The notes beneath the pieces are model-generated. The model saw nothing but the letters and a program-made list of their open reading frames with translations. It ran no database searches and was not told the DNA's origin. This document shows, one piece after another, positions 28,806 to 39,626 of a stretch of 50,141 bases of DNA. The stretch's first letter is position 1; each line of letters begins with the position of its first letter. The DNA lies in IMG/VR virus record IMGVR_UViG_3300025164_000864, positions 1 through 50,141 of that record. One strand, 5' to 3'. This DNA is from a virus. Position numbers and translations under genes: made by a program.

Positions 28806-31800
28806 ATGGGTATCCCCCTAACCGGCGACTTCGATCGCCTCGGTACCAACTACGGTTTGCACCAATACACGGTAGCCGACGTAGCCGAGCTGAGCGCACT
28901 ACCGACGGAGCTGTGGCCGGACGGAAACACCGTGCACGTAGACTCGGTGAAGTGTCTGTTCGTGCTGGAGACTACGGCTGCTGCCGCGGTTGATATGGAG
29001 ATCGTTGCGACGCTCGAGTCGGGTAGGAAATGGATTCGGCACGCCATCAATCTCGATGCGGCGAATCCGTGGCAGGTCCAGACGACCTGGTACGTACACC
29101 CAGTAACCGGGAACGACGAAGCCACGGGGGGCTCAGTCGGAACGGCGCTCAAGACGTTCAAAGAGTTCACTCGGCGGTGGCGCGGGTCGGTGGTACGCGC
29201 AAACACTCAAGTCTACATGCTGGCCGCCGGGGGGACACTTGAAGGCGAATTGGATGTATCGCCAACGGCATGGGTCGCTCTAGACGGAAGCTTGGCGCTC
29301 ACGACGTTGGCCACGGCGGTCATCGGCACCTACACCACCACATCGGTTGCCAACAACGAATTCCCACTCATCACTGTTTCGGGAATCACGGACCTTACGG
29401 CGTATGAAGGGAAACGGATTCGTATAACTGCGGGCGCTCGCGCGGGTGCATGGTGCTGGATCGCCAAGATCAACCCCGATGGTTTAGGTGTCGCGACCGC
29501 GCGAGTGTCGATACCGTGCACTCGCACGGAGATGCTTACAGGGACAACTGGAGCGGCGTGGCAACCTAACGACGAAATTGTCATCGAGGACTGCCCGGGA
29601 ATTGAATGCGTGTCAACGCTGTGGCCACACGCGCGCGTCTGTGACGTGTCCATAAGCGGCAGCATAATCGGGCAACCGATTACAACACCCACCCAAGGAT
29701 CTGTATTACTTGGTAGCTACTGTAACAGCAGCAGTAACAGCATGGAGATGTTCGTTTATGGGTGCAGGTTGGCATCCACATGGGTGTTCACTGTTCGTGG
29801 ACCTTATGGGGTAGTAAGTCTGTGCCTGTGTAAAGGGACAGGTGGCACCCAATTCCTAGCTAGACAACAACGCTTGTCTAACATCTTAATCCAAGATGGG
29901 TATCTGGAGTGCGTCGGATCGCCATCGGAATTATTTGGGACCATTGGCGTGTTTGATTGTAACTCGGGGACGAAAGCAGCGCTATCCGCAATCGGGTCGT
30001 CAACCGTGGATGCAAGTGCAACGCTACTGGGCAAAGGCAACGCCCATCTAGGTATCTGGGTCGCAGAAGGTGCGGCGCTTGGGTGGCCGTCCACCGTCTC
30101 GACACCACCCAATAGGCTGACAGGCGCAGCGGGGGACATAGCTATTGGAGCACCATCGGCGTCGCGTGCCCCCATGAGCTGGTCGCAGATGCCGATGTGG
30201 CTCAAGGACGCTAACGCCGGAATCTTCGGTGCGCCATCGGTGGTGGGGCAGGGAGGAAACACCGTTGCCGACTTGGCGGCACTCGCGCTGATTGGTGTCT
30301 ACAACTACGTTGATGGCGAGCGATTTTGGGTCCGGTCTACCCGCTGCCACTGGACGCTCCGGACGACGGCTGACGCCGTCGTGGCGATGGAGCGGGTGGC
30401 GACAGCAACGGCCGGAAGGGTCTGGGAGCGAGAGGCGCCGGCGTTACCGAACTCCACCTGGGCCACGCAAGCGAACTGGTACGTCCACCCGAGCACCGGT
30501 AGCGATGAAGCTGATGGCGCCGCGAGTGGGACGGCCCTGCTGACCGTCAAAGAGGTGTTCCGACGACTCCGTGGAGTCACGCTACAACAGAACACGTTCG
30601 TCTGGGTTATGGCTGCGGGAGCAACGCTCGACGGCGATGGCGTCGGGATTAGCTATCCACAGGGATTGGTGATCGACGGCAGTCAGGCAGCGACGACTAT
30701 ACTCACAACGACGGTGGAATCCTTCACCGATATCAACACCACGACGAACGAATGGAAACTGCTAACCCTGACGGGCGTGTCGGACATGACACCCTACGTG
30801 GGCAAGCGTGTCCGAGTTACGTCGGGAGCTCGTCAGCACAACATCTACCACATCGCAAAAGAGAACCCCGACGGTCTCGGGCTCAACGTCGCGCGCATCA
30901 GTACGTCATATTTGATGGATCCGACGGGGGTATTAGGGGCCGCAGGCACGAATCCACAGGATGGAGATGATGTTGTGGTTGAGGACTTGCCGACGATCGT
31001 CGGCATTCCCAGTATGGGGGTAACCGGGCAAGGATATTTGGTCGTAAGAAGCTTCAATATCACGAACACGACTTCGTACTGCATAGGGAACAAGACAACA
31101 AGCATACTGTCCTATTTGTCAGGATGCAGGCTCGAATTATCCAGCGTCGTTGATTGGACCATAACTGGTTGCGCCTGGATACGCAGCAGCAACGCCTCTA
31201 TCTCCGTGACTAGAGTACATAGTGTAGGGGTTAGTTACTCGGCGTTCATCGGAACGTCACCAGGGATCTCCCTATCCATCAGTCATGGCTACCTGGTTTC
31301 CGCCATCGTACAATCCGCGGGGCTACGCTTCTCAGCGGGAGCAGTCACGAACTACATCTACGTTCCATCTGGGGTCTGGGATTCTACAGTGGCAGACGCC
31401 GCTATCGTGCTCACCCATTGCGCGCGCGTCGAGGTTCAGGCGGGCGGAGTCCTCATGGGTAAGGGCAATACCGGATTCGGGCTGGGGATGTTCGAAGGAT
31501 GCTCCATCGGTGGGACCAGTGGGAGCTTCTTGACGCCGAATATTACGGGCACGAAAGGAGACTTCTTCGTATCGAACTTCTATGCCCCGGACACCATCAG
31601 TTGGTCCATGATTCCCTACTGGGACACCGCCTTCGCAGCGGGAGTATTCGTGCCACTCTACAGCCCTGGTGATGAGGTGGTGTTGTCGAGTGACGCGGCC
31701 ACGACCGTGCAGACCTGGACGGTCACTGGGTTTCCAGCGTCCAAGCGGTTCCTTGTGCCGATCAACATCAACGCGCACATCTGGAGCGCCACGGAAGAGG

Positions 31801-32042
31801 GGACGATGAGCTGCGCGCTCGACGTCATAGTGACGACCAATTCGGGTGGGGTCGCGACGTTGGCGCTGAACACCACTCCTGCGCCGGACTACTCACGGCT
31901 ACCGGCGGGGTTTGCGCCGACCATGACGTTGTCCGTTGCGACGAACGTTCTCACGGTACAGATTACCCGACCAGCGGGAGTAGCGTGCAGAGTGCGCCCA
32001 CGGAAGTGGTTTGATCGACCGATGGAGCTGCAGACGGTCTAA
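28806..32042 (+). CDS. Large fibre protein with duplicated beta-helix-like module
   Basis: 1078 residues. Two related halves: the first near residues 40-240 (WYVHPVTGNDEATGGSVGTAL; GITDLTAYEGKRIRITAGAR), the second near 485-710 (WYVHPSTGSDEADGAASGTAL; GVSDMTPYVGKRVRVTSGAR). The STGxDxxxG opening followed by strands is the usual start of right-handed beta-helix fibre and tail-spike domains. A C-terminal strand domain closes with RKWFDRPMELQTV. The same module occurs in the first fibre gene. Probably a receptor-binding or polysaccharide-binding fibre. Confidence 0.65.
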   Translation: MGIPLTGDFDRLGTNYGLHQYTVADVAELSALPTELWPDGNTVHVDSVKCLFVLETTAAAAVDMEIVATLESGRKWIRHAINLDAANPWQVQTTWYVHPVTGNDEATGGSVGTALKTFKEFTRRWRGSVVRANTQVYMLAAGGTLEGELDVSPTAWVALDGSLALTTLATAVIGTYTTTSVANNEFPLITVSGITDLTAYEGKRIRITAGARAGAWCWIAKINPDGLGVATARVSIPCTRTEMLTGTTGAAWQPNDEIVIEDCPGIECVSTLWPHARVCDVSISGSIIGQPITTPTQGSVLLGSYCNSSSNSMEMFVYGCRLASTWVFTVRGPYGVVSLCLCKGTGGTQFLARQQRLSNILIQDGYLECVGSPSELFGTIGVFDCNSGTKAALSAIGSSTVDASATLLGKGNAHLGIWVAEGAALGWPSTVSTPPNRLTGAAGDIAIGAPSASRAPMSWSQMPMWLKDANAGIFGAPSVVGQGGNTVADLAALALIGVYNYVDGERFWVRSTRCHWTLRTTADAVVAMERVATATAGRVWEREAPALPNSTWATQANWYVHPSTGSDEADGAASGTALLTVKEVFRRLRGVTLQQNTFVWVMAAGATLDGDGVGISYPQGLVIDGSQAATTILTTTVESFTDINTTTNEWKLLTLTGVSDMTPYVGKRVRVTSGARQHNIYHIAKENPDGLGLNVARISTSYLMDPTGVLGAAGTNPQDGDDVVVEDLPTIVGIPSMGVTGQGYLVVRSFNITNTTSYCIGNKTTSILSYLSGCRLELSSVVDWTITGCAWIRSSNASISVTRVHSVGVSYSAFIGTSPGISLSISHGYLVSAIVQSAGLRFSAGAVTNYIYVPSGVWDSTVADAAIVLTHCARVEVQAGGVLMGKGNTGFGLGMFEGCSIGGTSGSFLTPNITGTKGDFFVSNFYAPDTISWSMIPYWDTAFAAGVFVPLYSPGDEVVLSSDAATTVQTWTVTGFPASKRFLVPININAHIWSATEEGTMSCALDVIVTTNSGGVATLALNTTPAPDYSRLPAGFAPTMTLSVATNVLTVQITRPAGVACRVRPRKWFDRPMELQTV

Positions 32043-32054
32043 AGGGAGGTCAAG

Positions 32055-33062
32055 ATGGGCTTCGGATTTGGATTCCGGTTTGGACTCGGTAGCGGGGGCG
32101 CCTCCGCGCCGTCCCCCCCCACGGCCCTCACGCTCACGCTCCCCGCAATCTCCGACGAGACCGTGGACTGCACGGCCACGTTTTCGGCGGACGCTGAGAA
32201 GTGGACCGTGGTGCCGCACGGGGATCCTGCGCCGGTCTACGGAGTCGGCACCTGGACCAACGTCGGCGAGACACACATCCACACGACTGCCCTATCGGGC
32301 GCGATCGAGCTTGATGCCTATGGCTGGTCCGCGGCGGGCGGGGTGAGCGTGACGCCGGCGACGGACTCTACGATTGTGGCGCAATCGGCCTGGACGGTCC
32401 CTGGATGCCTAGGGTACTGGGGAGTCGCTCCCTGGGGTGTTGTGGCCGGCAGCAACCCCATCACGCAAATAAACGATGTCCAGCCCGCTGGCAGCTACCC
32501 AGTGTCAAAAACAGGTCCGTATCACCGTAGCGTGACTAATCTCACGCTGAGTGGGGGAGAGATTGTCGGAGCCGGTACGGCGAACACGACGGATGCCGAA
32601 TTGGTCGCCACATTTTTCACGTCCGATGACGCCGGATTTGCCTTCATGTACGTCGGCAAAGAGACTGCCTACCCTGGGGGGCTTAACGGTCCTCTCGCTG
32701 TATCACTAACAGGTCAGGCCCGCAGCATCATACAGGATGGGCAGGTCCAGACATTCGCGACGGATGCATCGGGATTGCCATATCACTCGGTCAATACGTC
32801 TAACGCGATTGACACTTCCACTCACCATGTGTACCTGTATGTCTACTACGGCGGAGCGATATCGCTGTACACGGAACTCGGCACTGTAATCGATTCGCAA
32901 CAGTTGCATCTGAATGCGATGACGGGTGCCTCGGACCAGTGGGTGCTGTCAGCTGGATCGCAGGTGCTGGAGTTAGCACGCTGGGGCCGCGGGGATCTGT
33001 CAGCAGCCGAGAGACTCCGCATCATCACAGGAGCAGCCAACAGGCATTCGCTCCCTTTTTAG
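32055..33062 (+). CDS. LamG-like fibre protein, reads into hydrolase by -1 shift
   Basis: 335 residues to the TAG. A strong GGGAGG site precedes the ATG. Gly/Phe-rich N-terminal stretch (GFGFGFRFGLGSGG), then strand-rich parts; the end (QVLELARWGRGDLSAAERLRI) is like the last strands of a LamG/concanavalin-type carbohydrate-binding fold. Its last codons, CTC CCT TTT TAG, hold a slippery heptamer, and -1 slippage would add a 339-residue hydrolase (see next entry). Confidence 0.58.
   Translation: MGFGFGFRFGLGSGGASAPSPPTALTLTLPAISDETVDCTATFSADAEKWTVVPHGDPAPVYGVGTWTNVGETHIHTTALSGAIELDAYGWSAAGGVSVTPATDSTIVAQSAWTVPGCLGYWGVAPWGVVAGSNPITQINDVQPAGSYPVSKTGPYHRSVTNLTLSGGEIVGAGTANTTDAELVATFFTSDDAGFAFMYVGKETAYPGGLNGPLAVSLTGQARSIIQDGQVQTFATDASGLPYHSVNTSNAIDTSTHHVYLYVYYGGAISLYTELGTVIDSQQLHLNAMTGASDQWVLSAGSQVLELARWGRGDLSAAERLRIITGAANRHSLPF
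33053..33059 (+). promoter_or_regulatory. -1 slippery site C CCT TTT before a stop
   Basis: In the frame of the fibre gene the bases are C CCT TTT followed by TAG. It matches the X XXY YYZ rule, and slipping by one gives CCC TTT then TTA GAC, reading straight into the hydrolase frame. The tail of five T bases also makes an indel or base-call error possible, so it may not be programmed. Confidence 0.5.
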
Positions 33063-34078
33063 ACGGGCTGCTGTACGACGAGGGATACGCTCCAGTGCTG
33101 AGGGCAAACGGGCTAGCGGATGACAGCGTTCTTCGTGTGACGGATCTTGACGCTGCGGAGTCTATTCGCGCCTTGTTGTGGCGACACTTGTGGGGGGTGG
33201 ATTGCACCGCAATACCCACGGATCGGCTGCCTGCTGTCACTACGGATGTCGTATGCCCGATGACAGGTCTGAGCAGCCTGGCGCGCACGGACCAACTGGA
33301 CGGATATGTCAACGCCTATACTGCAGGCGGTGCTGTCCCGCAGCACTCTCAGGCGTGGCACTTAGTGCCTGAGGCGCCTATTGGCAAGGCTGCCTACCTC
33401 TGCAACGGGCACTCCGATACGGACGTCACGGTGCTAGGTCTCCCTGCGATGGCGCAAGCGCTGCTCAGTCTAGGGTGGGACGTTTTCGTGTATCTGATGC
33501 CGCGAGATCCGTGGGTACATGCGACAATTTTCAGTTTGGTGCTCGCCGATTATCGGGCGTTTGAGATCTTTTTTGAGCCGCCTCTGCTGTGCCTAAACTA
33601 CGCGATTGGCCTAGGACTGGACGGGCACACCGCAATCGGGATTTCCGGAGGTGGGTGGACTTCGACCGTGTGGGCCGCGATCGACCCCCGTGTCGTGAGG
33701 TCGTTTGGGATCTGCGGCTCTCTGCCGTTGTACATGCGGGCTGGTTACAGCCTAGGGGACACCGAGCAAACATCACATGAATTTTTTGCACACGCGGGAT
33801 GGCTCGACATATACGCGCTGTCGGCGACCCACCGGCAGTCGTGGCTGTGCTACGTACTAGACGATATTTATTTCGGTCCAGCAGCTTATGATGAAAGTAT
33901 TCACCCTCGACTAGCCGGGTTAGACTGGGCTGGCGCCGTCGCGGACTACGTCGGTGAGGTAGATGCCGTTGCGACCTACGCCCTCGGCGGAGGTCGAGTG
34001 CAGACCCTCATTGCGTCGAGCGGAGGTCACACAATCACGGAGTGGCTCCGCAATCAGATTATCGCCCGGCTACCCTAG
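33059..34078 (+). CDS. Alpha/beta hydrolase domain, probably expressed by -1 frameshift
   Basis: Open frame of 339 residues from TTA at 33059. It has an alpha/beta hydrolase look: a strand GWDVFVYLMPRDP, a nucleophile elbow IGISGGGWTS with Ser codon at 33644-33646, and a late His in SSGGHTITEW (codon 34028-34030). No sound start lies at its beginning: the only upstream GTG (32939) sits inside the preceding gene without a ribosome site. Translation by slippage at CCCTTTT (33053-33059) would fuse it to the LamG-like protein, giving a fibre with an esterase or depolymerase tip. The alternative is a one-base sequencing gap in the T run. Confidence 0.6.
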   Translation, partial: LDGLLYDEGYAPVLRANGLADDSVLRVTDLDAAESIRALLWRHLWGVDCTAIPTDRLPAVTTDVVCPMTGLSSLARTDQLDGYVNAYTAGGAVPQHSQAWHLVPEAPIGKAAYLCNGHSDTDVTVLGLPAMAQALLSLGWDVFVYLMPRDPWVHATIFSLVLADYRAFEIFFEPPLLCLNYAIGLGLDGHTAIGISGGGWTSTVWAAIDPRVVRSFGICGSLPLYMRAGYSLGDTEQTSHEFFAHAGWLDIYALSATHRQSWLCYVLDDIYFGPAAYDESIHPRLAGLDWAGAVADYVGEVDAVATYALGGGRVQTLIASSGGHTITEWLRNQIIARLP

Positions 34079-34103
34079 CCGGCGCGCAAAGGAGCAGACA
34101 ATC

Positions 34104-34283
34104 ATGACCCCCGAACTACTCGCTCAGATCAAGGCCGTCGTCGAGTCCGGCACCGTGCTCGTGCTGGCCGTGCTCGGCGTAGGCGCCCGGGGGCCCGAAC
34201 GACTCGCTGAGATCAAGGCCGTCGTCGAGTCCGGCATCGTGCTCGTGCTGGCGGTGCTTGGCGTAGGCGCCCGTGGGTACTGA
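34104..34283 (+). CDS. 59-residue two-span membrane peptide, duplicated
   Basis: AAAGGAG precedes the ATG. The protein is two near-identical 28-residue units, each an amphipathic part (AEIKAVVESG) followed by a hydrophobic span (IVLVLAVLGVGA). It should sit in the inner membrane with two spans. Its size, place before larger membrane genes and lysins suggest a holin or holin regulator, by inference. The repeat is described separately. Confidence 0.6.
   Translation: MTPELLAQIKAVVESGTVLVLAVLGVGARGPERLAEIKAVVESGIVLVLAVLGVGARGY
34110..34277 (+). repeat. 84-base tandem duplication
   Basis: Two copies (34110-34193 and 34194-34277) differing at about six positions, each coding for PE(L/R)LA(Q/E)IKAVVESG and a hydrophobic span. 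A recent duplication, kept in frame, since all three-base phases are preserved. Confidence 0.85.
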
Positions 34284-34323
34284 CTGAACGACGGCCAACG
34301 ACTGAACAACAGGAGAAACGGCA

Positions 34324-35115
34324 ATGCAGGACATGACGGTACAGACGGCGGTTTACATGATCGTCGCCGGGCTTCTAGCGGGCCTGGCGCAGGGATTCAA
34401 CCCAAACGCGACGTGGTTTCCGTGGACGCTCTCGGGTCCGGCGCGAGCGTTTGGCCTGGCCATCGTGGTGGCGCTCCAGACGGCGATCGACCAAGCCGCG
34501 ACGGGACAACCGTTAGGGACGTCGCTGCTGTTCGCGCTCGCGACGTCTTCGCTCGGCTGGGGAGTGCTGCTGTGGCAGCTCGTGGCGAGCCTGGCCGCTC
34601 AGCAAAAGGTCAAGGCCGCGCGGGAGGCCCGGGTGCTGGCCATCATGGAATCCGCGGAGAAGCGCGGGGTCGCGGAGAGCGAACAGAGCGACACGAAGCG
34701 GTTCGGTCCACCCAAGCCGCCGGCGGCCGGCCTGCTGCTACTGCTGGGCGCTAGCCTGCTTGCCCCCAGCTACCTCTGCGCCTGCACCGGTACCCTGGAG
34801 GGCGTGAGGCCGAAGGTGACGAGCGTCGCGGGGGTGAAGCTAGCGACTCCGGGGTCTCCGGAGTGCGTCGACCTCAGCCGCAGCGAGCACCTGTGGCTCG
34901 GGACCTCGCTGGCGACCGGGACGCTCGGGACCGCCGGAACCGTAGGCGGGATCGCGGTGCTGCTCCAGCAGGACAGCGATGCCAACTCGGCCGTCTACGT
35001 GACGCTCATCGCCAGTGGGCTCCTCGACGCCGCAGCGATCTTCGCAAAGACGGTCGCCGATGGCTACAAGTCGGAATGGATAGCGCTCGGATGCGGCACA
35101 CCCGTGGCGGGGTGA
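34324..35115 (+). CDS. Multi-span membrane protein, holin-like N-terminus and lipobox-like middle
   Basis: 263 residues from an ATG with AGGAG upstream. N-terminal spans near residues 8-22, 37-52 and 60-85, then a charged coiled stretch. About residue 137 a second hydrophobic stretch LLLLLGASLLAPSYLC looks like a lipoprotein signal with Cys, then two more spans near 205-220 and 228-245. A three-span holin joined to a lipoprotein-like part is an odd mix; it may be a fused gene or a single membrane protein. The end overlaps the next short gene. Confidence 0.52.
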   Translation: MQDMTVQTAVYMIVAGLLAGLAQGFNPNATWFPWTLSGPARAFGLAIVVALQTAIDQAATGQPLGTSLLFALATSSLGWGVLLWQLVASLAAQQKVKAAREARVLAIMESAEKRGVAESEQSDTKRFGPPKPPAAGLLLLLGASLLAPSYLCACTGTLEGVRPKVTSVAGVKLATPGSPECVDLSRSEHLWLGTSLATGTLGTAGTVGGIAVLLQQDSDANSAVYVTLIASGLLDAAAIFAKTVADGYKSEWIALGCGTPVAG

Positions 35116-35204
35116 CGCGCGAGGCCCTGCTGAACGGCTGTCTTGTCCTTGTGGTTGTGTTCTGGGGGTCGCTCATTGTCGGTGCGCTGATCGCTACGCG
35201 CTGA
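35112..35204 (+). CDS. 30-residue single-span peptide
   Basis: GTG at 35112 overlaps the previous TGA (GTGA). The product is a short basic head, one hydrophobic span (CLVLVVVFWGSLIVGALI) and a basic tail. Shape fits a small holin or holin-modulating peptide. It fills a gap that would otherwise be non-coding. Confidence 0.5.
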   Translation: MTREALLNGCLVLVVVFWGSLIVGALIATR

Positions 35205-35210
35205 GCAGAA

Positions 35211-35369
35211 GTGCATCCGGTGGACACCAATGGGATCCAGGACTGGCTCCTGATTGCCCTGGTGTCGCTCGTGGTCGGGTATTGGCTGAACGCATGGCGG
35301 TCCGCGCTGGCCGTGGAAATCTCGCAGATTCCCCACGACGCTAGCGCGCAGCTTCCAAACCCTCGGTAG
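35211..35369 (+). CDS. 52-residue membrane-anchored peptide
   Basis: GTG start, 6 bases after the previous stop. One hydrophobic span (WLLIALVSLVVGYWLNAW) lies after a 12-residue head, then a 25-residue soluble tail. A candidate spanin or lysis accessory by size and position; no confirming motif. Confidence 0.45.
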   Translation: MHPVDTNGIQDWLLIALVSLVVGYWLNAWRSALAVEISQIPHDASAQLPNPR

Positions 35370-35379
35370 GAGAACGAAC

Positions 35380-35715
35380 GTGCAGAATTTGACGAAGCAA
35401 CGAGTCGGACTGACGCTGGCGCTGGCCTACTTGGTGGCCACGCTGCCCGGGGCGAGCTGCCAACCAACGCCACCGAACCCGCCGGGTCCCATGGGGGGTA
35501 CGCAGCCGGTCCCGGTGCCGACGGGCGGGTCGGGCGGAGAAGGAGGAACAGCCACCGGGGGTACGTCGCCGGTACCGTCTCCCTACGACCGATGCGTCGA
35601 GGCGAAGACCAAAGACCCCGTCAGCCGGCGCATCGCGTCGGAATCCGGGACACCCCTCAGCACACTCGTCCACCGCGTCTGCTCTGACCGTGTCATCCAG
35701 GAGTCGTATCGATGA
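35380..35715 (+). CDS. Pro/Gly-rich lipoprotein, possible outer spanin
   Basis: 111 residues with GTG start and TAGGAG upstream. A signal peptide ends ATLPGASC; the mature part is rich in Pro, Gly, Thr (QPTPPNPPGP... GGSGGEGG), with a folded end holding Cys twice. Outer-membrane spanins of phages (Rz1-like) are short Pro-rich lipoproteins near lysis genes, so the role is a fair inference. Overlaps the protease gene by ATGA. Confidence 0.55.
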   Translation: MQNLTKQRVGLTLALAYLVATLPGASCQPTPPNPPGPMGGTQPVPVPTGGSGGEGGTATGGTSPVPSPYDRCVEAKTKDPVSRRIASESGTPLSTLVHRVCSDRVIQESYR

Positions 35716-36416
35716 CCGAACCCATTGTCGTTCAGGTTCCGACGCTCATTGAGGTACCGGGCAAGCCGCTTGGTCGGCAGCGCCTTCTGAACTGGCGCGA
35801 CGTCGCGCGGCACATGCCGGTCGAGGAAGGCGTCGAGATCAAATCCGTGGCGCATGCTCCGAACGTCGCGGCCCCGCTGGATCAGGGGAGCCTTGGGGCT
35901 TGCACGGGGTTTGCGACCGGAGGGTGCGCTTCAACTGCGCCCTACCGGAACAGGCTGACCAACGCCCAGTGCGTAGACCTCTACAAGCGCGCCACCCAGC
36001 TCGACCCCTTCCCCGGCACCTACCCTCCGTCGGACACCGGGAGCTCCGGGTGGGCCGCCATGACCGCGGCGTGCGAGGCCGGGTACTTCTCTGGCTTCGC
36101 CATGACCGCAGGCCTCACGGTGGTCCTCCAGGCGCTTCAGACGCGCCCCATCATCCTGGGACTCGACTGGTACAGCACGTACGACGACACGGACGAAGAT
36201 GGGCGCCTCCGCCTGACCTCAACGTGCTCGCTCCGTGGTGGGCACGAGATCAAGGCCGATGAGGTCGACGCAGAGAACCGAAGGGTTTGGATCCGGAACT
36301 CTTGGGGCCTCTGGGGGGTCGAACGCCGTGGTCTTTGGGGATACGGCTACATCACCTTCGACGACCTTGCACTGCTCTTGGAGAGTGGTGGCGATGCGTG
36401 TGCTCCGGACCTGTGA
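35712..36416 (+). CDS. Papain-like cysteine protease
   Basis: 234 residues. Motifs of a C1-type peptidase are visible and complete: DQGSLGACTGFA with oxyanion Gln58 and nucleophile Cys64, GGHEI with His178, and IRNSWG with Asn196. It lacks the long pro-region of many family members, and there is no signal peptide. It lies between a lipoprotein and a collagen fibre, so it could process virion or host-surface proteins. Unusual in a phage. Confidence 0.82.
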   Translation: MTEPIVVQVPTLIEVPGKPLGRQRLLNWRDVARHMPVEEGVEIKSVAHAPNVAAPLDQGSLGACTGFATGGCASTAPYRNRLTNAQCVDLYKRATQLDPFPGTYPPSDTGSSGWAAMTAACEAGYFSGFAMTAGLTVVLQALQTRPIILGLDWYSTYDDTDEDGRLRLTSTCSLRGGHEIKADEVDAENRRVWIRNSWGLWGVERRGLWGYGYITFDDLALLLESGGDACAPDL

Positions 36417-36434
36417 AGTTACGCTACACGGTGA

Positions 36435-38685
<2,251 letters not shown>

Positions 38686-38686
<1 letters not shown>

Positions 38687-39225
38687 TGCCGACGGTGCTG
38701 AACGTTGGGTCCGGTCCGGCTGGGCACAAGCTACCGGAAGGGTTTGACGGCTGGCAAGAGCTCAGGGTCGACCAGAACCCCGACATGGAGCCCGACATCG
38801 TTGCGCCGATGACCGCAATGGTGATGGTCGAGTCTGAATCGGTCGACGCTGTCTGGTGCTCACACTCACTCGAGCACTTGGAGGCCCATGATACCGCTCA
38901 AGCGTTGGCGGAGTTTTGGCGCGTCTTGCGCTTTGGTGGTGACGTCGTGGTTTCGGTTCCCGATCTTACGCAAGTAGCCGCCGCCATTCTGGCCACGGGG
39001 CTTGAAGAGCCGCTCTACGTGAGCCCGATGGGCCCCATCGCAGCCCTGGATGTACTCTACGGACACCGGCGGGAGATCCGTGAGGGCAACCGCCACCAGG
39101 CGCATCGAACTGGGTTCACGGCAAGGAGTCTCAGTGACCACCTAACGGCAGCCGGTTTCTCCGAAGTGCAGGTGTTGGTGGAGTTCTTAGGACTATGCGC
39201 CACGGCGAAGAAACGCACACGGTAA
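38686..39225 (+). CDS. SAM-dependent methyltransferase (2)
   Basis: 179 residues. Motif I is VLNVGSG (4-10), followed by an acidic residue at strand two (LRVDQ, Asp29) and DAVWCSHSLEHL, typical class I folds. The ATG overlaps the glycosyltransferase stop (TGATG), so the pair is one unit, as in the earlier pair at 5248-5769. Acceptor unknown; sugar methylation is possible. Confidence 0.75.
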
Positions 39226-39626
39226 GGACATCCGTCGTCTCCGCAGCCGTGAGCCAGATCGGCTGTGACGCGAAAGAGGAGTACTACTGGTCGGCGCTCG
39301 GGCTCGGTGTGAAGGATAGGCCACCGCACTACTGCGGGATATTTTGTCTGTGGGCGTACCACGAAGCCGGCATCCTGCTGAACGTCCGTTGGCCCATCGG
39401 GTTCTCGTTCGTGAGCCAGCACCTGACGATCACGCGCTACCCCGAGCCCGGGGACTGCGCGTACTTCCCGAAGTTCCAGCATCACGCCATCGTGGAAGAA
39501 GTCGGCGCCGGGTTCGTCTCGACGATCGATGGGAACAGCACCGGGGGCAAGGTGCAGCGCATTCGGCGCCAGCGGAACTACACGGGGGTCACCTACTACA
39601 GCATCGAAAGGCTGCTTCATGCCTGA
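39195..39626 (+). CDS. CHAP-like endolysin peptidase
   Basis: 143 residues. It has HYCGIFCLWAYHEAG (Cys47), HHAIVEE (His96/His97) and TIDGNST (Asp112), the order of Cys-His-Asp/Asn in CHAP amidase/peptidases that cut peptidoglycan. No signal peptide, so it would need a holin. It overlaps the preceding gene by 31 bases and the next lysin by 8 bases. Confidence 0.7.
   Translation: MRHGEETHTVRTSVVSAAVSQIGCDAKEEYYWSALGLGVKDRPPHYCGIFCLWAYHEAGILLNVRWPIGFSFVSQHLTITRYPEPGDCAYFPKFQHHAIVEEVGAGFVSTIDGNSTGGKVQRIRRQRNYTGVTYYSIERLLHA

Noticed and set aside
32939-33058. A start of the hydrolase at the GTG at 32939
   Set aside because: There is no ribosome site, the first 40 residues look like non-protein, and the region is coding for the fibre gene in another frame.
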